Origin: Adiantum capillus-veneris
Lineage: Eukaryota; Streptophyta; Polypodiopsida; Polypodiales; Pteridaceae
NCBI GenBank assembly: GCA_014529385.2
Contig: CM043956.1
Coordinates: 59,717,120-59,781,119, forward strand
Length of the DNA: 64,000 nt
Direction: 5' to 3'
The notes beneath the pieces were generated by a model. The model was not told the DNA's origin. It was given only the letters and a program-made list of their open reading frames with translations, and searched no databases. Both the position numbers and the translations under genes were made by a program. Below, piece by piece: positions 1 through 12,189 of this stretch; the first letter of the stretch is position 1; the number at the start of each line of letters is the position of its first letter.

Positions 1-1946
1 GACCTGTTCTTCCTTTCTGCAACACCATTCTGTTGTGGTGTGTATGGCATAGTGCATTGGTGTTTAATGCCTTTCTTTCCCAAAAAATCCTTAAATGCAC
101 CTGACATGTATTCACCTCCTCGATCGGTACGAAGAGTCTGTACTTTGCAACCTGTTTCATTTTCAACCATGGCGACATAATGTTGAAAAACTGCAAACAC
201 ATCTGACTTTGCTTTGAGTGGATACACCCAACAAAACCTGGAAAAGTCATCAATGAAGGTCACAAAATAAAGGCTGTTTCCCAAAGATGGCGTCCTCATA
301 GGACCACATACATCACTGTGTACAAGCTGCAACTTTCGTGTCGCTCTAACTGAACCATCCTGCGAAAATGCAAATCTGTGCATCTTTCCAAGAACGCAAC
401 CTTCACATACATGTCTTGGTGGCATCTCCAATAAAGACAAATCATGCACCATATTATGACGTTGTAAAGTCATCAAACTGCTATAACCAACATGCCCAAA
501 TCTAGCATGCCACAACTCAGCATCCTGCATGGCCTGAGTCTTTGTTTCTGCAATACATACCTGAATCTGCTTTTCATAACGATCTAGCACAAATAGTCCA
601 TTTTCCAGCGTAGCTGTAGTGATAAGAGAATAACCATTCTCTTGATCTCGTACAACACATCTGTCATCCTCAAAAATGACCCGAAGACCATTTTTTGCAA
701 GAGAGGATACAGACAACAAATTCTTCTTGATCCCTGGAACATATAGGACATCTGGCAAGCATAAATCTGAACCATCTGAAATGGTAATCAAAATCTTACC
801 AACGCCTTTGATTGGATAAGAAGCATTATTTGCACATGTCACCTTCTTTCCTGCTGGAGCTGCATCCAATGAACAAAACAAATCCTTCCTTGAAGTAATA
901 TGCCTGGATGCACCACTATCAAAGTACCAAATCATTTGTGTCTTGTCAACACTGTAAGCAAAAAAATCTGAACATACTACAAAAGCATAAGAATCCTGCA
1001 CAAAGTTTGCAGACTCTTCTTTAGCTGTAGAAGAATCACCAGAAGCTGAAACAACCAAACTTGACTCTTTCTTCTTTTCTTTAGCAATTCGCTTTTTACA
1101 CTCACTAATGTAGTGACCAGGTTTCTTGCAGTAGTGACATTTACCTTTCTTCTTGGACTTGTCGGAATCACCTTTAGACTTCTCTGAAGATTGTCCTGCA
1201 CTAGACTTGGAGTAATGAGCACTCTCTTTACCCCTGTTTTTGTTCTGTACAACAAGAGCATGATCCATACCATCCACCTGTAAAGACTTGTTCTTACGTG
1301 ATTGATCCTCCTGCAATAGCAAAGCCACTAACTCTTCAAAATGAAGAGGGTCAGGATTAGCTCGCAAAGACAGAGTCAAAGAAGTCTGAAAAGTCAAATA
1401 AGATGGTGGTAGTGAATTGAGTGTTTTGGAAACCAAGTCCTTCTCTGGAATCACTTCATCAATGCTAAGCAATTGCTCTTTAAGATCCCTGATTTTTGTA
1501 AGATGCTCGACAATATCGTCACCTTCGTCCATCTGTATTTTGTCAAGTTGTTTCTTCAAAAACTCTATTCTTGCAGCGTTTCTTCCTCCAAACATAGCTT
1601 GCAGAGTGTTCCAAGCATCCTCAGAAGTTCTGCAAGATCTGATATGTGGTGTGATTGTCCTCTTTATGGTTAAGGCAATCACAGCCATAGCCTGTGCATC
1701 TTTAGTATCCCATCTCTTTTACTCTGGAGTGACTTGTGAGGGTCCTGCACCAACAGCTGCACCACGACCAGGCGTGGCAGGTGCAATGCTACCTGGACGA
1801 ACTTCATCTCCAGATACATAATCCCACAATCCTTTACCAACCAAAACATTTTTGGCCATAAAAGACCAAAGAGAATAGTTGGTACCATCCAATTTGTCTT
1901 CGGATGTAAACGCACCAAAAATCTCTTTCTCCGTAGATTGAGCCAT
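1..1946 (-). pseudogene. Copia gag-protease-integrase polyprotein, partial, one internal stop
   Basis: The start codon is at 1946-1944, giving a Copia gag N-terminus with the LDGTNYSLW-type motif. An in-frame TAA at 1721-1719 interrupts it after about 75 codons. Beyond that the frame stays in register to position 1: codons at 1718 and at 59 are in the same phase, and I saw no further stop. Going downstream there is a gag UBN2-like region (about 1700-1280), a CCHC knuckle near 1140-1100 (CHYCKKPGHYISEC), the aspartic protease motif YFDSGASRH near 930, the integrase zinc region near 470-380, and integrase core blocks including VHSDVCGPM near 320-295 and the final Glu of GVAERKN near 20. One nonsense change over about 650 codons suggests a young element. 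It is cut by the window edge. Confidence 0.88.
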
Positions 1947-2331
1947 ACTGTAGATGCACACAAGAGAGCAAAAGAACCTCCAAGAGATTCACAAATCTCC
2001 TCTCCAATCCAAGCAAAACTCTACACAAAATCTCAGCACAAAGCTAAGACAAGCTGCTTCCCAAAAGAACTGTTTACCTGAAGAAAATCTGTCAAAAAGC
2101 ACACCCTCTTGATCTAAACGCCTCCGAAAAGTAACTTCTGCTACGCTGCTCGGAACAAAATTCTGAGGGCTCGAACGGCTTCGAAAGGGGGGTAAAACCG
2201 CAGGTCACCTGTTCAGAATACTCCCGGAACGTCGAGGATGCTCCCGCGAACAAATTTTCCGAAAACTGCCTGAAAACTGCGATTGCGTGCGCGGACGCGA
2301 AAACGCAAGTAGAGGCTCTGGAAATCACCTC

Positions 2332-2343
2332 GCTCTGATACCA
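2332..2343 (-). promoter_or_regulatory. Primer-binding site, initiator tRNA-Met
   Basis: The minus strand reads TGGTATCAGAGC directly after the LTR end. This is the plant Copia primer site complementary to the 3' end of initiator tRNA-Met. The same 12-mer follows the LTRs at 7489 and 35096. Confidence 0.9.
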
Positions 2344-2345
2344 AT

Positions 2346-2618
2346 TGTTGAAGATGATGAAACAGGAAACAGAAGGAAGACAGCAACTCAGAGTAGGAAG
2401 AAGATGGAGAAGGAGAAGACACAGAGCTTGTGTACGAGATCTCTGTAGTCTATCTCTCTGTATTGGAATAATAATATGTATATACAAACTCAGAGCTACA
2501 AAGCTTATATGAAACCCTAAGAGATAAGGTGTCCTTTCACACCAGATGTCCAGGGGGAAAAACCCAGTGGGAGAAAAGTGCCCCTGGTGAAGCGCGTATA
2601 CACACTAACACTACTACA
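2346..2618 (-). repeat. 5' LTR of the Copia element (about 273 bp)
   Basis: Read on the minus strand the segment starts TGTAGTAG at 2618 and ends TTCAACA at 2346, the usual TG...CA termini. The tRNA primer site lies 2 bases downstream. A TATATA-type stretch lies near 2475-2490 (minus strand), a plausible promoter. Termini are inferred from TG/CA and the primer site because no second LTR is present for comparison. Confidence 0.75.
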
Positions 2619-4468
2619 TGTCTACAAAAACATCCTCTTGAATTAGGTGGGTCAAGTCAAAAAATATAGATGTGTGTGTGTGTGTGTTTGTGTATGTGTG
2701 TGTGTGGCCCTCCCCCAACCCTAGGAGAAGGTCCACATGGTGGGAGGTAGGGCCCACCGTGTGGAACCCTACCCCCAACCAAGCCTGAACAAATAAGAGA
2801 CAAAAATTTCCAAGTAAAGAGTATGAAGTGTGCAAAGAGGTATTTATCATTTGTAGAAAGGTTACCATTTCGTAATGTGGTGCCATAAGGGCTAATATAT
2901 AAGCATGATCACTTATAAAAAAAGTCATGTAATAAGGTATACTTTGTCAAGTATTGAGTAAGAGAGAATCTCTTACCTGCTATTCATCATCATTGAATTG
3001 ATTTATCTCAATAGTTTCTAGTGTTTCTATATGTGAATCATCCAATATCTTGCAAAAACCCTACATATTATCTTAATATCTTGTGAAGTAATCAATGATA
3101 CAAAATAGCTTCTAGATATCTACATAGGTCATCTGTATAGTTTAACAAAAGATCTGTATGCAATGCTTGGCCAGATTAGGAGTCGTGGCCCCAAACCATC
3201 CTCTTGGAGTGGTTCAAGTATAAAAAAACATGAGTGGTCTAGGCCCATTGTATGGTGCTAACGCCACCAAAGGCTAACTAGAAACAAGTGTGTGTGTGTG
3301 TTTAAGAATGATTATCTAACAATAATTTGATTTCACAAACTATTGAACCACACAATGGGATTAGAAACCAGACAAAATTTAAATAATAGCCAAGAACTAT
3401 GTCTACATTAGTAAATAAATAGTCTTTAAAATTGATAGAGATAAGACTACAATTGACATATAGACTAGACATTGACATAAACAATGTTATTTGTCAATAG
3501 AAAATATACAATTTTATTTGTCAATACATGAAATTTATATACAAGGAATATCAATCAATTATACAAATAGCTAGACAATGGGTGATCATCTATTATTGTT
3601 GTAGTTGTTGTTGTAATCCCAAGGAGGAAACCTCTTACTTGCCGCCATCCAAAAAATGCAAGTCCATTAGTACTTCAGAATAATTGGGAAGACAAGTGTC
3701 AACGACTCCCTCCCCTTGTTATCGGTGTCAAGAATTGAAACAAAAATTAGCAACATAACACAGATCAACTATTATGTTTGGAGATTGAGTCATTTATTTG
3801 CATATTTTAATTCCAAAAAATATTGGGCAACATCTCCTTTGTAATTAGGATCCATTTTCAAAAGTCCAATCCAATGCCATCTCATTTGAGACCCTCACGT
3901 GAGGATTAAGGATTTTCTTAAAAACCCATTGGAATGATTTTAGAGTAAAATACTAGCATTAATTTCAAAATTTATTCATTTATTGACAAAAAAAGGAAAG
4001 TGTTAACGAGCAATTACCAATACAAAATTCGCTAATGTGAGTACACCTAGCATAAGCTGCAAAAAAAACATCACTTCCCAACCCAAAAATATGTGTGAGA
4101 GATATATAAGGTTACAACCAGATTGTTCAAGATATTTGACATTTGACAACCTTCTAAAAGCTCACTTCCATCTCATAGGTTCATAGCATCATCTCGTAAA
4201 TATAATGATTTGCAGAGTTCCCAGAAACTAATAATAAGTGGGCCATTCATGTAATAGTATCCCGCTACTCCACAGGTAAACTAAGTCACTTCATGATGAT
4301 AGCAAAATAGCCAGCAAGATTAAAAACCCCGGACAATGTAAAGTACGTATCAATGCAAGTCCACAATCTAAGGCCAGTAACACCAACCATACATAGCACG
4401 CTAAGATGCCTATATGACAACAAGTAGAAAAAAAATTCAAAGCTTACTGAGAACATGTGTGTGCACTT

Positions 4469-4504
<36 letters not shown>

Positions 4505-4849
4505 TTTTCTTAAGGATAATAGCCTTTTTTTTTAATGTAAGTTATTTTTTGAAAAAAATTTGCCAACATTTTCTTTGTAACTGCTCATACTTTCTAAAAA
4601 AAAGTCATGCAATCTCTCATGAAACCCTCACATGAGGTTGTAGGCAATTTATGTAGTGACATATTTCCACATACAAAGATTCTTTTTCCTTTTCTCACTC
4701 TATCTAGTCTTGGACATTCATCTTGATGCATTGACTTGTCATACAAATCCATCGTTAATATGTATAATGTAGAATGTGTAATAGGTAAATATAGTCTTTG
4801 AGCAACTTCTAGTCTAAGATAATATAAGTATATGTTATATGTGCTTTAC
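2619..4849. other. Non-coding stretch with short dispersed repeat fragments
   Basis: No coding region is recognisable. Three related fragments share the core AAACCATCCTCTTGGA or part of it: about 2630-2685, 3172-3216 and 4850-4925. Two are followed by a GT-rich microsatellite. The fragment at 3172 lies in a longer shared block beginning AGATTAGGAG. Short GT tracts occur at about 2672-2705, 3288-3301 and 4474-4500. The rest is AT-rich, unclassified sequence. Confidence 0.5.
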
Positions 4850-4956
4850 CAGATTAGGAGCCGTGGTCCCAAACCATCCTCTTGGATTAGGTGGGTCCAA
4901 GTCAAAAAATATACATGTCCATGTAGATGTGTGTGTGTGTGTGTGTGTGTGTGAGT

Positions 4957-5016
<60 letters not shown>

Positions 5017-5640
5017 AACCTTTGTTGAAAGTTGTGTTGTGATTTGTTGCTCAGGCCCTTGCTCCCTTCAAGACAGCGTGTCAAAGCCACATCATTAAGG
5101 AGCACACAACTATCACCAGGCTCAGGTAAAAAGGCAGCATGATTGCAAAAGGTGAAACCAAACATATTGCAGATTTTGTAGCGCCTCGCATGCACTACAT
5201 ATGGAAGCTTGCATGCAATGTAGAATGTGTAACTCATATTGCAAAATTAGCTTATTCGAAACTCACCCTACCACACAAGGTTTGGCTACCAAAATTTGCA
5301 AATGACATGGTCTTGAGAGGGAGTAGATTGCATAACCAATCCATTCTCATCTACAACTAATTTATCATATTTTGTTCTTTGAAACAGATATAAAAAGCTT
5401 CAAAGCTGCATATCTTTGAGGGAAAATATGGTTTGGCTCCATTTAGTGATATTCTACATGTAAGCACGGACCTCATCTATGTTGAAGGATAAGAGAGGGG
5501 CAAAAGCTTATTTCCAAAAAATGGAAACTTGCACTTAGTTGCATTCGCTACTCTAGAGGTCATCTTTAGTGCCTCAATTTCTAGCTCTTGTTGTGTTTTT
5601 ATACAATCCCCTTTTGGAAACAAAGCGAAGGTGGTTGTTT
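4850..5640 (-). repeat. Dispersed repeat, copy A (inverted relative to 47051-47820)
   Basis: The reverse complement of 5030-5640 matches 47051-47720 closely. Shared blocks include ACACAACAAGAGCTAGA, CACTAAAGATGACCTC and GGTTATGCAATCTACTCCC, in the same order and at similar spacing. Both copies end in a compound GA/GT (or CT/CA) microsatellite, here 4926-5014. Short open frames are partly conserved between copies (for example a KTQQELEIEALKMTSRV-like stretch), so the repeat may once have encoded a protein. I do not recognise the family. Confidence 0.75.
4926..5014. repeat. Compound (GT)n-(GA)n microsatellite
   Basis: A GT run of about 28 bp passes through GAGT units into a GA run of about 55 bp. 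It sits at the end of the dispersed repeat, and copy B has the equivalent CT-CA compound run at 47713-47818, so it is part of the repeat. Confidence 0.95.
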
Positions 5641-7424
5641 GTACAATGTCCAAGAAGTGATAAGTCAGATAAAGAGCAATGCAATGAGAAACCATAACCA
5701 TATAACGCACATATAATTTGCATGTGGAAGACACAAGACCAAGTTATGAGGCATCTTGAAGATATTCATAGAGTGAGAAAATGAAGATTGTGTGAATGTG
5801 CTTGGTAGCATTGTTCTTCAAATTTGGAGTACTACAAATAGGTTAATTGTGGTAGAAAAAAGATATACACAGGTCTAGGTCATGTAAGATCAACCACAAA
5901 CAATTGAATGTCTTGATCAAGAGTATTTTTGAGAAAACATTTACCTCTTAGGTTGCGTAAAGATGCTTTTAAGGCACATGTATTCGATGTAGTTGTTGAG
6001 ATCTTTCTCACTCAATAAACTATTTCGTGTGGGATTTAATTGTATTGATGCAAGTTTAAGAAAATGTGTCTAAATTGATTTTATTTTATACAAACATGAT
6101 GTTGAAACCGCGAATCTTATCACCTAGACATGCAAAACATGTATGAATGTTTGAAGAGAAATGTAGGGATAGATGAAAGAATGCCAAAAGTAGGGCTTGA
6201 TGGCCTTTGCAAGACATTCAGAACACTTTGCAAAGTGACCAACCAATGCTTCCTACTGTACACCAACTTAACCATGATAGTTTAGATACTCCATGTCTTT
6301 TTTTAAAGATCTCTAGACTATTGATGGTTGTACTTGTCCCACCTTCAGGGGTGCTTGCAACACTAGAGGGATGCTACAAAGTGATGAATAATGGATGATG
6401 TGCTTGGATGAGGCATGTTTTGTCCGAAATGGACACAACTGTATGATCTTTTTCTAAGTATAATTTTGTATTAGGCATCACTCTCTTCTGAGCTATTATG
6501 GACAAAGTTCTTCATACAATTTTTGAGAACTACTATCATGCGCTATAAACTCATGTTCATGATGAGGATTTTTCCAATTGCATGGCAATGATACATGATT
6601 TGAAGAGCTTGGATAATATGCTAAAGGTACATGGAAAGGTCTTGGGTGACTTTCCTTGGCATGCCTCAAATTGATAGATTCCAATTACAAACGCATGTGT
6701 TAGCCTAGGCAAGTACTTCAAATAGTATTTACGAAGAAGTGTTTCAAACGACCACTGATCGGATGGTCTTTATATGTTGTTACCTCCTTGAAATAGTAAC
6801 ATATTTGACTTCATTACATAGCTTAACAAATCCTCACAAATAATGACATTTCAATGTTCTTATTTCTTTCGTTTCCTTTTGATTGTAGATGGATCCTCAT
6901 TGTCATGTGCACTTCAAAATGTTCACATTATTTTTTGCTTGTGTGCATTCTTTAACATTGATTCTTACTCTCATCATCACCATATCAATTTTGCTTTGTC
7001 ATTTTTCAGATCTCTTCCATTGGCGTGGACAGGTATCTACAGATATGTAACAATGGTTCATGTTTTGAAAAACTCTAGTGTTTTACAGTAATATATAGTC
7101 TTTTGTGTGTGTAGCACTAGTCCTACAACTGTCTCAATATCACTGTGTCAACTAACAATTTGTATTTTCAATGCAAGAAATGTTGCAATTTTTTGCATGT
7201 ACTTATTGGCCATTATGAGTTATCATTGTAGCTTGGGCAATTGTCGTCATTTATGCTTGGATATTACCATGTTGCATTTGAGCACAATGAGAATGGTAAT
7301 CAAATAATTACCAAATTTGGTTTGCTAGATTTCAGCTTCCTATCAATGTAGCACCCCGCATCTTTTGATGAGCACTACCGACTCAGGGTTTTTACTCAAG
7401 ATGATACACCTCACCACATACATC
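5641..7424. other. Mostly unclassified non-coding stretch
   Basis: Apart from the weak coding relic at 6490-6676 I see no gene, array or inverted repeat. A polypyrimidine stretch ending in TTGTAG near 6885 resembles a 3' splice site, but no convincing exon follows. Confidence 0.4.
6490..6676 (+). pseudogene. Weak coding relic, possibly helicase/Helitron-like
   Basis: One frame reads for about 62 codons with one internal TAA. It contains the string LKSLDNMLKVHGKVLGDFP, which resembles the short block in plant Helitron helicases built around a (L/I)-x-x-x-G-x-x-L-x-DFP pattern. No helicase Walker motifs, Rep domain or CTRR-type terminus were seen nearby. The assignment rests on one short motif and could be chance. 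Confidence 0.2.
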
Positions 7425-7488
7425 ATCATTTGATTCCTTCGTCTTCTCCAAGTTGTGTTAGTTTCTCTGCAACCCTAATTCCAACAAT

Positions 7489-7500
7489 TGGTATCAGAGC
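7489..7500 (+). promoter_or_regulatory. Primer-binding site, initiator tRNA-Met
   Basis: TGGTATCAGAGC lies two bases after the LTR remnant, as in the complete relative at 35096. Confidence 0.85.
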
Positions 7501-7851
7501 AGATTGCGTCCTCCCGGGCTTAGTCGGCGCCAGCTGCTTCAGCACACGCCTGCTCACTTTATCCAATTTGAGTGAGCTTTGGCAAGCATTTGCAGGTCAA
7601 CAAAAAATTTGGCTAAACTCGAAGAGCTTAGTCTGCTCAGATTTTTGATTCGGGCTCATTTTGGCCTCTGTTCCCACTACAGGAAGTATTACGCAAGCTA
7701 TTTCGTCATTTTGTGCAAAATTTTTATCAGTGCCGTTTTTTGCATAACAGGTGCATCATAGTCTTCTATAGTTTGTGCTATATAGCACATGTTATTCCCG
7801 CTCCGTTTCTCCTATTTTCGGGCAATTTTCACATCAGGTGCAACATTTACC

Positions 7852-9062
7852 ATGGCTGACAACAACACAGATGTGTTCAAGATGTTTGCTACTGAGGACA
7901 GGTTGGATGGGGACAACTACCCTATGTGGTCTTATATGATGCAACATGTTCTTGTGTCAAAGGGCGTTTGAAACATTGTGCAGGGCATTGATGTACGTCC
8001 TGGTTCTGAGGATGTAGGCGATGTTGAGGATGTTGCAGGTCTTGCTTCTGCAAGGATCGTTGTTATTAGAGTTGTTTTGCCTACGGTAGAATAATCTTGT
8101 TGGGATGTAAAGGATGCACACGCTCATGCATTGATTGCATTGTCTGTGAAGCGTACCATTGTTTCCCATATTCGTTCACAACAAAATCTACAAAACAGGC
8201 TTGGGATATATTGGTTGGTCTTTATGCAAGCCGCAATGAGGCTAAAATTGCTTTGCTGCGTAAAGAGTTGGAGTCGAAGATTATGCATGAGGAAGATGAT
8301 ATGGAAACTTTCCTTGCTAGTGTCAAGGATATCAATGAGCAACTTATTTCCGCAGGTGAAGTCATTTCAGACAGTTCCCTTGTGCAAACTGTTCTTGATG
8401 ATTTACCAGATTCCTACCAGACTTTTGCTAGTACTTGGAGACTAATGACCCAAGGAAATCCTGAAGTTGTCAAGTTTGATGCATTATGAAAATTGCTATT
8501 GCAAGAGTAACTTTCCTGAAAAAACAAAACTAGGCAGCGTGCAGTTGAACAGGCTTTTATTGCTTCTCAAAGAAAGGGTGGTAACAATAGTGCAGCCACT
8601 TCTTATGGTTCTGCTACGAGTGGCAAAACTTCTATTCCGAATTCTTCTGCTGGCAACATTTTTTCTGGAAATTCTGGTGATAAGGGAAAAAAGAAAATGT
8701 GTTGCCATTATTGTAAAGCTAATGATCAGTTAATCAAGTCATGCCCTAAGTTGAAGGCCAAAGAGGCTAAGAAGAAAGAGGATGGTTCCACTGCAAATGG
8801 TGGTTCCACTACAAATGCATCCATTGTTGAGTCTTCTGTAAAAGGAATCTGTAATGCTGATGTTGATGCAGAATGAGCTTTTAGTGCAGAGTGCACTTAC
8901 AATCCTTATGTCCATGATGCATGCTTGTCAATTGCTCCAGATTCACATGTGTGGTATTTCGATAGTGGTGCTACAAAGCACATTACCTCACATCGTGAAT
9001 TGTTCACCTCTCTTGAGTCTGTCCCTCATGGGAATTCAGTCACTTGTGCTAACAATGCCTCG
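7852..9062 (+). pseudogene. Copia gag-protease relic
   Basis: The start at 7852 (ATG in an ACCATGG context) gives the same gag N-terminus as the copy at 35251. A TGA at 7969-7971 interrupts it. A stop and a frameshift lie between 8090 and 8180, after which gag is readable to about 8487. Another frame change precedes the zinc knuckle near 8700 (CCHYCKANDQLIKSC). The protease motif YFDSGATKH lies near 8953-8980, and homology ends at 9062. This is a dead, truncated copy of the better-preserved 35 kb element. Confidence 0.85.
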
Positions 9063-9655
9063 ATGATAGCTCCATTCTTTAGGTTCACTTCTTGAGTTTC
9101 ACACTCTCAAAGAGTCTTCGTACCCAATCCAAGTTGCTTTCCTGAGTATTGACAGTATGTTAGTGCCAGACAGTTATGTGTCAGATGTCTGATCGCTACG
9201 ACCTGCTAACATTGCCATTGTTGTCAAGGATAGTGATCCTTAGGTGGTGAGTGTCCTAGTCGTAGTCGTAGACCTTTTGTATTTAGATTTTGATATCCAT
9301 TATGTTCACACCTTAGCATTCAAACAGCTAGATGCGGAGTTTAGTGCTTTGTAGAGGCTAGAATTTGAGGACTAGCTAGATCTACTCTTGATAGGCATAG
9401 GGAGTTGTGAGTGAGATGCAGGGTTAGTGCTTTGTAGAGGCTAGAAGTCAAGGACTTGCTACATCTACTCTTCATAGACATAGGAAGTTGTGAGTGAGAT
9501 ACAAAAATCATTTCATTTTGCATTTTTCTCGATGCTTTGAAAGTATTGTTCCATTATCCATTTCACCTTCAATCTTGCATCGTGTGTCAATTTTTGTTCC
9601 TAGATTCATTTTAGTTAAGATTTAACCATTACCATCAAATTGGGCTAAAAAACAA
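9063..9655. other. Unclassified stretch with a local tandem duplication
   Basis: No coding region recognised. It contains an 83 bp tandem duplication (9341-9505). Confidence 0.5.
9341..9505. repeat. Two-copy tandem duplication, period about 83 bp
   Basis: Each unit contains TTAGTGCTTTGTAGAGGCTA and ends GGAGTTGTGAGTGAGAT or a one-base variant. The units differ at roughly ten positions by eye, so the duplication is not recent. Confidence 0.85.
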
Positions 9656-9854
9656 AAAACCATATTTGGATGAGTTAGACCACAACTCTGAAAATTGGGA
9701 AATTTGATGGTCAAAACTTAAAATATGATCAAAACCCATGTTTGTGCAAAAAAGAGATTACAATCCCATAAAGCAATCTAGAAAGTTTCATCTTGTTTTG
9801 TGGAGAAACATGGATTGTGATCCATGTACCCCTGTGACTCTCTATGGCTTCACC

Positions 9855-9958
9855 ATGGAACCAAGAGAGTATCTCTCTTCTCTTGTCAATAGAATGAAGA
9901 GCAATATATGGAACCAAGAGAGCGTCTCTCTTCTCTTGTCAATAGAATGAAGAGCAAT
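9855..9958. repeat. 52 bp tandem duplication inside the gag relic
   Basis: Two near-identical units each contain GGAACCAAGAGAG and AATGAAGAGCAATATATG. This small duplication sits at the left end of a larger 202 bp tandem duplication. Confidence 0.85.
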
Positions 9959-10066
9959 ATATGCACTAAATTGGCATACATAAAATGCCCAATGGAGAAT
10001 GAAGACCAAGTATCCGTTCTACTTAAAGTGGTACTAGATGCAAACTATGGTCAAATTGTCACAGTA

Positions 10067-10330
10067 CACTACAAGAGGTTGTGTGCTCTTGTGACGCTGT
10101 TAGCGACGAAAATACACTGGGTTTTTATAACCCCCCGCGTCGCTAAAACCGTTGCTAATAGCGTCGCTACGAGAGCGTCGCTATTTGCGTTGCTATATGC
10201 GTCGCTATAGGCGACGCTATAAGCGTCGCTATATAGCGACTCTCATAGCGACGTTTACACAGAAGTCTATAGCGACGCTCATAGCAACGTTACAGAGCCA
10301 TAAATAGCGACGCCCGAGAGAATTTTTTTT
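10067..10330. repeat. CACTA left end with subterminal repeats
   Basis: The terminal CACTACAAGAGG is followed by about a dozen copies or variants of the decamer GCGTCGCTAT on either strand between 10090 and 10315, some back to back. CACTA subterminal repeats are known binding sites for the accessory transposase. Confidence 0.9.
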
Positions 10331-10701
10331 TTGGTGACAGGGCATTGAATGCCCTGCCACCCATCAACCATATTGTACTTGATTCACTTTTTTAAAAAAG
10401 TGCAAGGGTAGATAATAGACCCAAAATAGTCACCCACAAGACGCATTGTTTGCAAAATTGACAAGCGTAAAATTGACAATTGTACACATCATAGGCAAAA
10501 TGAATTGATTGGCAAATGTAATAATGACAATTGTACAACATCATAGGCATAAAGAATTGATTGGCAAAATGAACTGCGGTGACAAATGTAATAATATACA
10601 TGGTTCAAAAAGATGTATAAAATCCGTCTCATGATACATAAGCTATGAGAAACCCTAAACTAATGCTATCTAGCTACGGCTAAACTGACGTCGTCTAGTC
10701 A

Positions 10702-11960
10702 GACGTCTCATCGCGTCCAAGCGGCGTATCTGTCGGATTCTGCAAAAAAAGACAATAAGACAGCTTTCAGTAAGTATAAACATATAACGACATTTATAAA
10801 ACAATACAAAAAATAGAAAAGAGTAAACCCTAATACTAACCATGCCGCCGTGAGAACTGAGAATGTCCATCAGGGCGTTTAAGCCCTTCCTGCCTGCGTA
10901 CTCGCGCTCGTATGGTGTGGGATCACGTCCTGTCATCGACCACTTTCAAAACATACAAAGAATGATTATGTTAGAATTAAAAAACTCATTAACCCTAAAC
11001 TATCGAACATAAAGAGCAATGCGAAAACACTTACAAAATCGGCCTCAAATGATGCCCATCCACCGCTCCCCAAGTGGTGCGAGCTCCTTGCCTCTACTCG
11101 CGCTCTGGCTGCATCCTTTTGTTGCTTCCACTTGTCGGGATTCTCGCGCGCTGCTTTCTTCGCATTCTTCCAATCTTCTTTGGCCAGCCAATTTGGCCTG
11201 TTCCACCCATGCTTGATTGCTTTTTGCACTTTGGAACGCTTTTGTTTGCAGTATTTGCGCATTCGAATCTTCATCAGGTCTTCATTGAAGCACTGATCCC
11301 GTGTTGGAATGGGAAACTCATCATGAACTATGCTGATGACTCTGTTTTTTAAATCACTTGGTACTTCACTCCATTTGTTTAGTATGTAGTGTCTAAACAG
11401 CTGAGAGCAAAGACCACGCATACGCGAGATCACCTTCTTGCCGTCATCATCCATGATGATGCCGCCGCTGAAGTCGACGGAGTAAGGCAAGCCCTCTGGC
11501 CGGTGACGCGTGAACCTGGGTGTCCCGGCAGGGGTCTCTAGCGGTGTGTCGATGGGGGTACGGACGTCAGGTGTCTCCACCGGCGTCTGGGCCCTGAAGC
11601 GAGGAGTGTCGAGTGGGGTGGCCCCTGGCGGAGTAGGTAGAGGTGTGTAGCTGCTAGGAACAGTCAGCCGTGCAAAACCTGGCGTAGATGGTGATGGTGT
11701 GGCTGGTGTGGGGGCGGGCAAAGAAGGGGAGGGTAAAGAGCCTCGTCGAACACGAGGCGGTGTGGAGGCATCGGTGGCGGAATCCCCACAACAACCGCCT
11801 CTGCCACCACTAGAGCGCCGGTGTCTAGACGAGTGTCATGAAGCTCGTCTCGTCGACGCCGAAGCTTCGGAGCGCGCCGAATGCTCCAAAATAGAGGGAG
11901 ATGCGGATGGAGTAGGAACGCGCGCTGATGCGCCAGAGTGATGACGCTCCACGTACCACT
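10702..11960 (-). CDS. Transposase_24-like accessory protein of the CACTA element
   Basis: A readable frame with a usable start at 11721 begins with a Pro/Thr/Ser-rich region of about 80 residues. A basic region follows (about residues 95-205), then the family signature HHLGSGGWASFEADF. The frame meets a GTAAGT donor near 11037-11030. The next exon (about 10936-10847) gives MTGRDPTPYEREYAGRKGL and ends at a GTTAGT donor. A short last exon near 10745-10702 ends in a stop. The signature order matches plant Transposase_24 (Ptta/En/Spm) proteins, the TNPA-like DNA-binding partners of CACTA elements. The start could be upstream, but that extension (11722-11960) carries a stop. Among the best-preserved genes in the window. 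Exon limits are by eye. Confidence 0.75.
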
Positions 11961-12189
11961 ATCTCTGCTGCGGTGAAAAAGAAGAAAGAAACACCTCATC
12001 ATCCATACCTGCATTAAACACACGAATATTTAAACTTAATATTGAATGAATAGAGTAGACAATGACGCAAAGACCATTAAATACAATGACGTAATGACGC
12101 ATATAAATACAATGACGCAATGAATTGAGTGATAGAAGAGGCAAGTCGAAAACTCAGAATTTTCAATCAAAAGATGTGAGTGCCATGGA

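Larger units (their letters stand above)
1..2618 (-). mobile_element. Copia LTR retrotransposon, 5' half, running off the window
   Basis: On the minus strand the order is LTR (2618-2346), primer-binding site (2343-2332), untranslated leader, then gag, zinc knuckle, protease and integrase core reaching position 1. This is the Copia order, with integrase before reverse transcriptase. The reverse transcriptase, RNase H and 3' LTR lie outside the window, so target duplication and LTR divergence cannot be judged. The gag and integrase resemble those of the 34867-39826 and 7425-9062 elements, so three of the four Copia copies here belong to related families. Confidence 0.9.
7425..9062 (+). mobile_element. 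Truncated Copia retrotransposon (LTR remnant to protease)
   Basis: About 60 bp ending CCAACA at 7486 match the last part of the LTR of the 34867-39826 element, followed by the same primer-binding site at 7489-7500. Sequence then parallels that element through leader, gag and protease. Similarity stops abruptly near 9062, just after the protease motif. The 5' part of the LTR is missing or unrecognisable. Copies of this family are therefore present at least twice in the window. Confidence 0.85.

Noticed and set aside
11664-12023. Open frame overlapping the Transposase_24-like gene start
   Set aside because: It overlaps the Pro-rich coding region in another frame and has no recognisable domain; the GC-rich composition explains its length.
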